NCBI GenBank assembly: GCA_027592975.1
Contig: JAQCJS010000110.1
Location: 1-5,135 of the forward strand
Direction: 5' to 3'
Source of the DNA: Chloroflexota bacterium
Lineage (GTDB): Bacteria > Chloroflexota > Dehalococcoidia > UBA2979
Length of the DNA stretch: 5,135 nt
In this document: positions 1 through 5,135 of the stretch, in pieces
How the letters are laid out: each line of letters opens with the position of its first letter
Position numbering within the stretch: position 1 is the first letter of the stretch
Made by a program: the position numbers and the translations under genes
Notes under the pieces: model-generated
Told to the model about the DNA's origin: nothing
The model's input: only the letters and a program-made list of their open reading frames with translations
The model's database searches: none

Positions 1-4
1 TGTC

Positions 5-1519
5 CTACACCTCCGGCACGCGCGGCACCGGCTGCCCGCCGCCCTCATCCCGTGCCTCGACCAGGCGGCACAGCGTGTAGCCGGGCACCACCTCGCACGC
101 GTACCGGTCGTCCACCAGCCGCTGGAGCGCCGGCGGGAGCGTCCGCCCGGCCTCGATCACGATGAACGTCGCCGGGACGGTGCGCACCGCCTCCGCGATC
201 CGCTCCTGCAGGTCGGGACGCCCTCGCGTGTGGTGCTCCACCACATACGGCGCGATCGGCCGGAGCCCCGCCAGCGGATAGATCCACGCGCGATTGGACC
301 ACACCAGGGCGTCGTGTCCGCCCGCCCCCGCGCGATGGAGTGCCGCCACGACCTCGCGGGTTGGGTGCCAGCTGCCGCCGAAGTAGGCGTGGAACTCCTC
401 CAACTGCCGCTGCTCCACTGCCCGCCCGAAGGCGGCGTAGTACTCCCGCCCGTACTCGCGCGCCTCGCGCGTGAGCAGCTCGGTGGATCCGCTGACGGCC
501 AGGTAGAGCGCGCCGGACAGCGCCACAGCGGACGCCACGCGCACCGTCGCTCGCGGCGTGACCCTAGCCGGCACGGTGACCGAGGCGACGGCCAGCGGCG
601 GGCACGCCTGGATCAGGTAGTGCGCGTACTGCAGCCCGCCGACCAGTGACCCGGCCAGCGCGAACCCCAGCCACAGCACGATCAGCGTCGCGACCGAACG
701 GCGCCCCGCGATCGCGAAGCACAGCGGGAGCAGCAACGCCGCGGCGACGAAGTACGGCCAGTCTGCGGCCCGGTCGCTGTCCCCCACGTAGCGCAGCTGG
801 AAGCCCACGTTCGCATCCAGGAACGCCGGGAGGCTCCCCGCGACCGCGAAGCCCGCCAGCACCAGCACCCACGGCGTGGCCAGCCCGGCGAGCAGCAGCA
901 GGGCCCGGCGCACGCTGCCCGCGCCGCCCAGCAGCACGAACGTCAGCAACGCGGCCGCGTCCAGCAGTGCGACCGGCTTGAACCCCGCCGCCGCCGACAG
1001 CAGCAGCCCGGCCGCGATCCAGCCCGTCGTCTGGGACAGGCCCGCATGTCCGGAACCCAGCCGCAACGCCAGCAACATCGCCGCGGCTGTGCACGCGACC
1101 ATGAAGACCTCGGTCAGGGCGAGCTGGCCCTCCAGCGCCGGGTAGGCCATCAGCAGCCCGTACACCCCGGCAGCCACCATGCCTCGTGCGACGCCGAACG
1201 TGGGCCGCACGATCGCGAAGAGGCAGACCTGCGTCGCGACGACCGCGAGCGTGACGGCCGCCCGGAGCGCGGGCATGCTCTCCCCGAAGACGCCCATGAT
1301 CCCCGCGTACAGCACGTAGATCAGGGGCGGCTTGTGGTCCCACGCCTCCTCGTACAGCCGCCGCCCGTCCAGCAGTTGGCGTGCGATCGCCGCGAAGACG
1401 CCTTCGTCCCCGTACCAGTGCGGCTCGAAGAAGGACGGGATTCGCAGCAGCAGCGTGCCGACGATCACCAGCGCGAGCAGGACGTGCTCCGCCCGTGCCG
1501 CGCTCCGCATGGCGCTCAT
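5..1519 (-). CDS. GT39/ArnT/PMT-like membrane glycosyltransferase (GT-C fold)
   Basis: Probable integral membrane glycosyltransferase of the GT-C superfamily, which moves a sugar from a polyprenyl-phosphate donor to lipid, glycan or protein on the outer face of the inner membrane. The 504-residue product has about 11 hydrophobic segments between residues 12 and 345, then a soluble C-terminal part of about 155 residues. Family marks, numbered from the ATG at 1519: an acidic Asp38-Glu39 pair in the first external loop (where GT-C enzymes keep the catalytic acid), a DHKPP motif at 61-65, Leu-Thr-Glu at 135-137 as the likely second acidic site, and a late HY...PPLA helix near 300-312. The ATG at 1519 is preferred because GAGAG (1532-1528) lies 8 nt upstream. 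A GTG at 1525 would add two residues but has only 2 nt of spacing. Length fits the family. Acceptor and sugar cannot be read from sequence, and no polyprenyl-phosphate sugar synthase lies in view. Family call firm, specificity unknown. Confidence 0.88.
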   Translation of the reverse strand: MSAMRSAARAEHVLLALVIVGTLLLRIPSFFEPHWYGDEGVFAAIARQLLDGRRLYEEAWDHKPPLIYVLYAGIMGVFGESMPALRAAVTLAVVATQVCLFAIVRPTFGVARGMVAAGVYGLLMAYPALEGQLALTEVFMVACTAAAMLLALRLGSGHAGLSQTTGWIAAGLLLSAAAGFKPVALLDAAALLTFVLLGGAGSVRRALLLLAGLATPWVLVLAGFAVAGSLPAFLDANVGFQLRYVGDSDRAADWPYFVAAALLLPLCFAIAGRRSVATLIVLWLGFALAGSLVGGLQYAHYLIQACPPLAVASVTVPARVTPRATVRVASAVALSGALYLAVSGSTELLTREAREYGREYYAAFGRAVEQRQLEEFHAYFGGSWHPTREVVAALHRAGAGGHDALVWSNRAWIYPLAGLRPIAPYVVEHHTRGRPDLQERIAEAVRTVPATFIVIEAGRTLPPALQRLVDDRYACEVVPGYTLCRLVEARDEGGGQPVPRVPEV

Positions 1520-1539
1520 GGTCACCGCTCTCGGGTCAG

Positions 1540-1577
1540 GATGGGCCTGGTTCGTTCAGGGTCGTGGGTGGCCCATC
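1540..1577. repeat. Perfect 8-bp inverted repeat upstream of the glycosyltransferase gene
   Basis: GATGGGCC at 1540-1547 and its exact reverse complement GGCCCATC at 1570-1577 are separated by 22 nt. The element lies 20-58 nt upstream of the chosen minus-strand start at 1519. It could form a leader hairpin or be a two-half-site operator. Arms of this length with a long loop can also arise by chance in GC-rich DNA, so function is only inferred. Confidence 0.35.
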
Positions 1578-1597
1578 ACAGTCCGCTGTCGCCCCCC

Positions 1598-1618
1598 GGC
1601 GCGCGCGCCACAGGCGCG
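1598..1618 (-). terminator. GC-rich hairpin downstream of prfC (weak terminator candidate)
   Basis: CGCGCC at 1604-1609 and GGCGCG at 1613-1618 pair around a 3-nt loop, extendable by one wobble pair. It starts about 22 nt past the prfC stop codon. An overlapping 12-bp perfect palindrome, GGCGCGCGCGCC (1598-1609), offers an alternative fold. No T-tract follows in the prfC direction, so this is not a canonical intrinsic terminator. It may only slow polymerase or protect the mRNA 3' end. Confidence 0.25.
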
Positions 1619-1639
1619 TCGCAGCCCACGCGGCCTTGC

Positions 1640-3247
<1,608 letters not shown>

Positions 3248-3342
3248 CCTCGTTCATGATCGTCAACCGGGCGACGGAACGAGTCCTACAACGGCCTGTT
3301 TCCTTCGGCGCCAGCGAACCGCGCGGTGCGGTCGGTGTCTCC

Positions 3343-3348
3343 AGTGTA
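3343..3348 (-). promoter_or_regulatory. Possible -10 element for prfC (TACACT)
   Basis: On the minus strand TACACT (3348 to 3343) fits the TANNNT -10 pattern and would give a leader of roughly 90 nt to the prfC start. No recognisable -35 box lies 16-18 nt further upstream, so the call rests on one hexamer only. Confidence 0.18.
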
Positions 3349-3372
3349 TCGGACGCCGCCGCGCGCTCGCCA

Positions 3373-3424
3373 GCGTCCGAGCCGTGCGTCCGAGCCGCGC
3401 GTCTGGGCCGCGCGTCTGGGCGCG
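3373..3424. repeat. Four tandem copies of a 13-bp unit, consensus GCGTCYGRGCCGC
   Basis: Four head-to-tail 13-mers are read directly: GCGTCCGAGCCGT (3373-3385), GCGTCCGAGCCGC (3386-3398), GCGTCTGGGCCGC (3399-3411) and GCGTCTGGGCGCG (3412-3424). Copies 1 and 2 differ at one base. Copies 3 and 4 share the CTGGG variant and differ only in the last bases. The array sits 52-103 nt upstream of the transporter start, between divergent genes. A 13-bp period is not a multiple of three, which argues against coding. It could be a slippage-prone minisatellite or a set of regulator sites spaced slightly more than one helical turn apart. Function is not known. Confidence 0.8.
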
Positions 3425-3440
3425 GCACCCCGCCCGCTGC

Positions 3441-3446
3441 TAGGCT
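3441..3446 (+). promoter_or_regulatory. Possible -10 element for the transporter gene (TAGGCT)
   Basis: TAGGCT matches the loose TANNNT -10 pattern and would start transcription near 3453, leaving a leader of about 20 nt before the chosen ATG. No -35 box is visible at standard spacing; that position falls at the end of the 13-bp repeat array. If real, it would be an activator-dependent or weak promoter. Confidence 0.2.
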
Positions 3447-3463
3447 CCGAGGGCACCGACTGC

Positions 3464-3468
3464 AGGAG
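3464..3468 (+). promoter_or_regulatory. Ribosome binding site deciding the transporter start
   Basis: AGGAG ends 7 nt before the ATG at 3476 but only 1 nt before the in-frame ATG at 3470. This favours 3476. It also excludes the in-frame GTG at 3326, whose 50 extra residues would be encoded by the tandem-repeat region and do not resemble a transporter N-terminus. Confidence 0.7.
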
Positions 3469-3475
3469 CATGCGC

Positions 3476-4915
3476 ATGGAAACCTGGTCGTCACGCCGAG
3501 GCTTCCTGCTCGCCGCCGTCGGCTCGGCGGTGGGCATCGGCAACATCTGGCGCTTCGCGTCCGTCGTCGGCCAGAACGGCGGCGGCGCGTACCTGATCCC
3601 CTATGTCCTCGCGGTCGTCGCGTGCGGCATTCCGCTGATGGTGCTTGAGCTCGCCGTGGGACGCCGCCTGAGGACGAGCATGGTGGGGGCGTTCCGCCAC
3701 GTCGGAGCAAGGCTGGAGCCCCTGGGGTGGCTGGTGGCGACGGTCGTCTTCACGGTCCTCAGCTACTACCTGGTGATCACGGGCTGGACGCTCGCATTCT
3801 TCGCCGGCTCCGCGGTCGGCCGCCCGGTCGAGTTCGCCAGCCTGACGAGCGGCATGATCCCCGTGCTCACGTTCGTCCTCTCCGCGATCGCCACCGGCCT
3901 CGTCGTCTCGCTCGGCGTGCGCGCGGGGATCGAGCGGGCCGCCTCGGTGCTGATGCCGCTGGCGCTGCTCGTGCTCCTCGTCCTGTTCGTGCGTGCCGCC
4001 ACCCTGCCCGGGTTCGGCGAGGGCGTGCGGTACCTGTTCCAGCCGGACTTCAGCGTCCTCGCCGATCCCGGGATCCTGAGCGCGGCGGTGGGACAGGCCT
4101 TCTTCTCGCTATCGGTCGGGTTCGGCGTGCTGATCACGTTCGGCGCGTACCTGGACCGAGACACGGACATCCCACACTCCGCGATCGTGATCACGCTCGC
4201 GGATCTGGGCGTGGCGCTGCTCGCGGGCATGGTGATCTTCCCGATGGTCTTCAGCTTCGGGCTGACGCCGACGGCGGGCGCGGAGCTGGCGTTCACCACG
4301 CTGCCGGCCGCCTTCCAGCAGACGTTCGGCGGTCGGCTGCTTGAGCCCGCCTTCTTCCTGCTGCTCTTCGTCGCCGCGCTCACCTCGGCCGTCGCGATGC
4401 TCGAGTTGAACGTCGCCGCGCTGGAGGAGCGGACGCGCCTGACGCGGCGCCAGGCGACCGTCCTGCTCACGGCGCTCGTGATCCTGCTCGGGCTGCCGTC
4501 CGCGTTGAGTTACTCCGCGCTGGACCTGCGCGTGTGGGGGTGGCGCATCCTGGACGGACTGGACGAGACCGTCGGGACGATGGCGCTGCCGCTGACCGCG
4601 CTGCTGATCGCGCTCGTCTTCACGCGGCGCCTGGCGCGGGCCGACCTGGACCAGGAGTACGGCGTTGGACCCGGAGCCCCGGCGTGGCGCCGCGCGATCC
4701 GCCCGGTGGTGACGTACGTCATCCCCCTGGTGCTGGTGGGCATCACGCTCTCCCGGCTCGCGCTGAACATCGATCCCGCCGGGTGGCACCAGCTCCCCGG
4801 GATCGCGTTCATCGGCAGCGTGTGGCAACTCGTGCTGACCGTGGTGATCCTCGCCGCCCTGCTCGCGAACACCCTGACGGTGGTGCGGCTGATCGGCCGG
4901 CGCGAGCGGCGCTGA
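3476..4915 (+). CDS. Sodium-dependent neurotransmitter:sodium symporter (NSS/SNF, LeuT fold)
   Basis: Inner-membrane Na+-coupled symporter, probably for an amino acid or similar amine; the exact substrate cannot be read. The 479-residue product has the LeuT layout with about 12 helices. It starts with the TM1 signature GSAVGIGNIWRF (16-27) and NGGGAYLIPY (34-43). Aligned by eye without gaps to LeuT: Na2 ligands Gly16, Val19, Ala300, Thr303 and Ser304 are kept; Na1 ligands Ala18, Asn23 and Ser211 (LeuT Thr254) are kept; the gate pair Arg26-Asp363 is kept; substrate-site Tyr98 (LeuT Tyr108), Phe210, Ser213 and Phe216 are kept. Two departures stand out: Asp243 replaces the TM7 Na1 Asn (LeuT Asn286), and the usual RFP...ENGGG reads RFA...QNGGG. 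The LeuT Glu290 position is Ala247. The gene is divergent from prfC and ends 9 bp before a convergent gene. Confidence 0.95.
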   Translation: METWSSRRGFLLAAVGSAVGIGNIWRFASVVGQNGGGAYLIPYVLAVVACGIPLMVLELAVGRRLRTSMVGAFRHVGARLEPLGWLVATVVFTVLSYYLVITGWTLAFFAGSAVGRPVEFASLTSGMIPVLTFVLSAIATGLVVSLGVRAGIERAASVLMPLALLVLLVLFVRAATLPGFGEGVRYLFQPDFSVLADPGILSAAVGQAFFSLSVGFGVLITFGAYLDRDTDIPHSAIVITLADLGVALLAGMVIFPMVFSFGLTPTAGAELAFTTLPAAFQQTFGGRLLEPAFFLLLFVAALTSAVAMLELNVAALEERTRLTRRQATVLLTALVILLGLPSALSYSALDLRVWGWRILDGLDETVGTMALPLTALLIALVFTRRLARADLDQEYGVGPGAPAWRRAIRPVVTYVIPLVLVGITLSRLALNIDPAGWHQLPGIAFIGSVWQLVLTVVILAALLANTLTVVRLIGRRERR

Positions 4916-4923
4916 ACAGCACG

Positions 4924-4953
4924 CTCAGTCGGCGGACGCGTGCGCCGACTGGG
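4924..4953. terminator. Hairpin between convergent genes (bidirectional terminator candidate)
   Basis: CAGTCGGCG (4926-4934) and CGCCGACTG (4943-4951) are perfect 9-bp arms around an 8-nt loop. They extend outward by one T-G wobble and one C-G pair to 11 bp (4924-4934 with 4943-4953). The hairpin begins 9 bp after the transporter stop codon and covers the stop and last codons of the convergent gene. Its position suits a shared terminator, but neither side carries a T-tract, so termination would be of a GC-rich, U-poor type or Rho-assisted. Confidence 0.45.
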
Positions 4954-5135
4954 CCTCCACCACCGCGACACCCGGGGGCCTGGAGTAGCGGACGCGCAGC
5001 CATTCGAGCACGACCGCGAAGGCCGCCCACCGCGCAAGTGCCGTGATCGTGTCGATGCTCCCGGGCGGGAGCGTCGCGCCGTCCGCGGGCGGCGCGGCCA
5101 GCGGATGCACCAGGAGCACCACCGCCGCGAACGGC
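4925..5135 (-). CDS. C-terminal fragment of an unidentified membrane protein (runs off the right edge)
   Basis: An open frame enters from the right edge and ends at a TGA (4927-4925), giving 69 visible residues. It begins Pro-Phe-Ala-Ala and has one short hydrophobic stretch (AAVVLLVHPLAA), a Pro/Gly-rich loop, then a helix around ITALARWAAFAVVLEWLRV. A basic turn (RVRYSRPP) and a hydrophilic tail ending HASAD follow. By the positive-inside rule the tail is probably cytoplasmic. The frame has no stop up to the edge, so a GTG at 5122 need not be the start. It converges with the transporter gene, stop codons 9 bp apart, and codon use matches the neighbours. I do not recognise the family. It could instead be a short chance frame, but the convergent tail-to-tail packing and amphipathic layout favour a real gene. 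Confidence 0.6.
   Translation of the reverse strand, partial: PFAAVVLLVHPLAAPPADGATLPPGSIDTITALARWAAFAVVLEWLRVRYSRPPGVAVVEAQSAHASAD

Noticed and set aside
3318..3327. 10-bp palindrome ACCGCGCGGT in the divergent intergenic region
   Set aside because: Short CG-only core of a kind expected by chance at this GC content; no second copy or promoter link seen.
3373..3424. CRISPR-like reading of the tandem repeats
   Set aside because: The 13-bp units abut directly with no spacers, so this is a simple tandem repeat.
3326..3475. N-terminal extension of the transporter to a GTG at 3326
   Set aside because: The extra 50 residues are Arg/Pro-rich, derive partly from the 13-bp repeats, and have no family counterpart. 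AGGAG at 3464-3468 points to the ATG at 3476.
3727..4470. Plus- and minus-strand frames inside the transporter gene (3727-4344 plus, 3766-4470 minus)
   Set aside because: Compositional shadows of the NSS gene; no membrane pattern, domain or ribosome binding site.

Overview
The window is a GC-rich bacterial chromosomal segment, densely coded, with long spurious open frames on the antisense strand as expected at high GC. Strong G/C preference at third positions and Ala/Arg-rich proteins fit a high-GC free-living lineage (Gemmatimonadota, Deinococcus-Thermus, Myxococcota or similar). Nothing in the sequence fixes the phylum. I see no mobile element, tRNA, rRNA or CRISPR array.

Layout from left to right: (1) a complete minus-strand gene for a multi-pass GT-C glycosyltransferase of the GT39/ArnT/PMT type (5-1519); (2) a 120-bp gap holding a GC-rich hairpin and a spaced inverted repeat; (3) a complete minus-strand prfC gene for peptide chain release factor 3 (1640-3247); (4) a 228-bp divergent intergenic region with four tandem copies of a 13-bp unit; (5) a complete plus-strand gene for an LeuT-type sodium-dependent symporter of the NSS/SNF family (3476-4915); (6) after only 9 bp, the C-terminal end of a convergent minus-strand membrane protein that runs off the right edge. 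A perfect-armed hairpin overlaps that gene's stop codon.

The genes look like ordinary housekeeping and envelope or transport functions, not a joint pathway. prfC (translation termination and ribosome recycling) and the glycosyltransferase share a strand and could be co-transcribed, but the 120-bp gap leaves that open. The transporter is divergent from prfC and probably expressed independently. I found no convincing evidence of a new multi-gene system. The points most worth checking are the tandem repeat upstream of the transporter, an Asp at the Na1/chloride-site Asn position of the transporter, and the hairpin at the convergent gene end.
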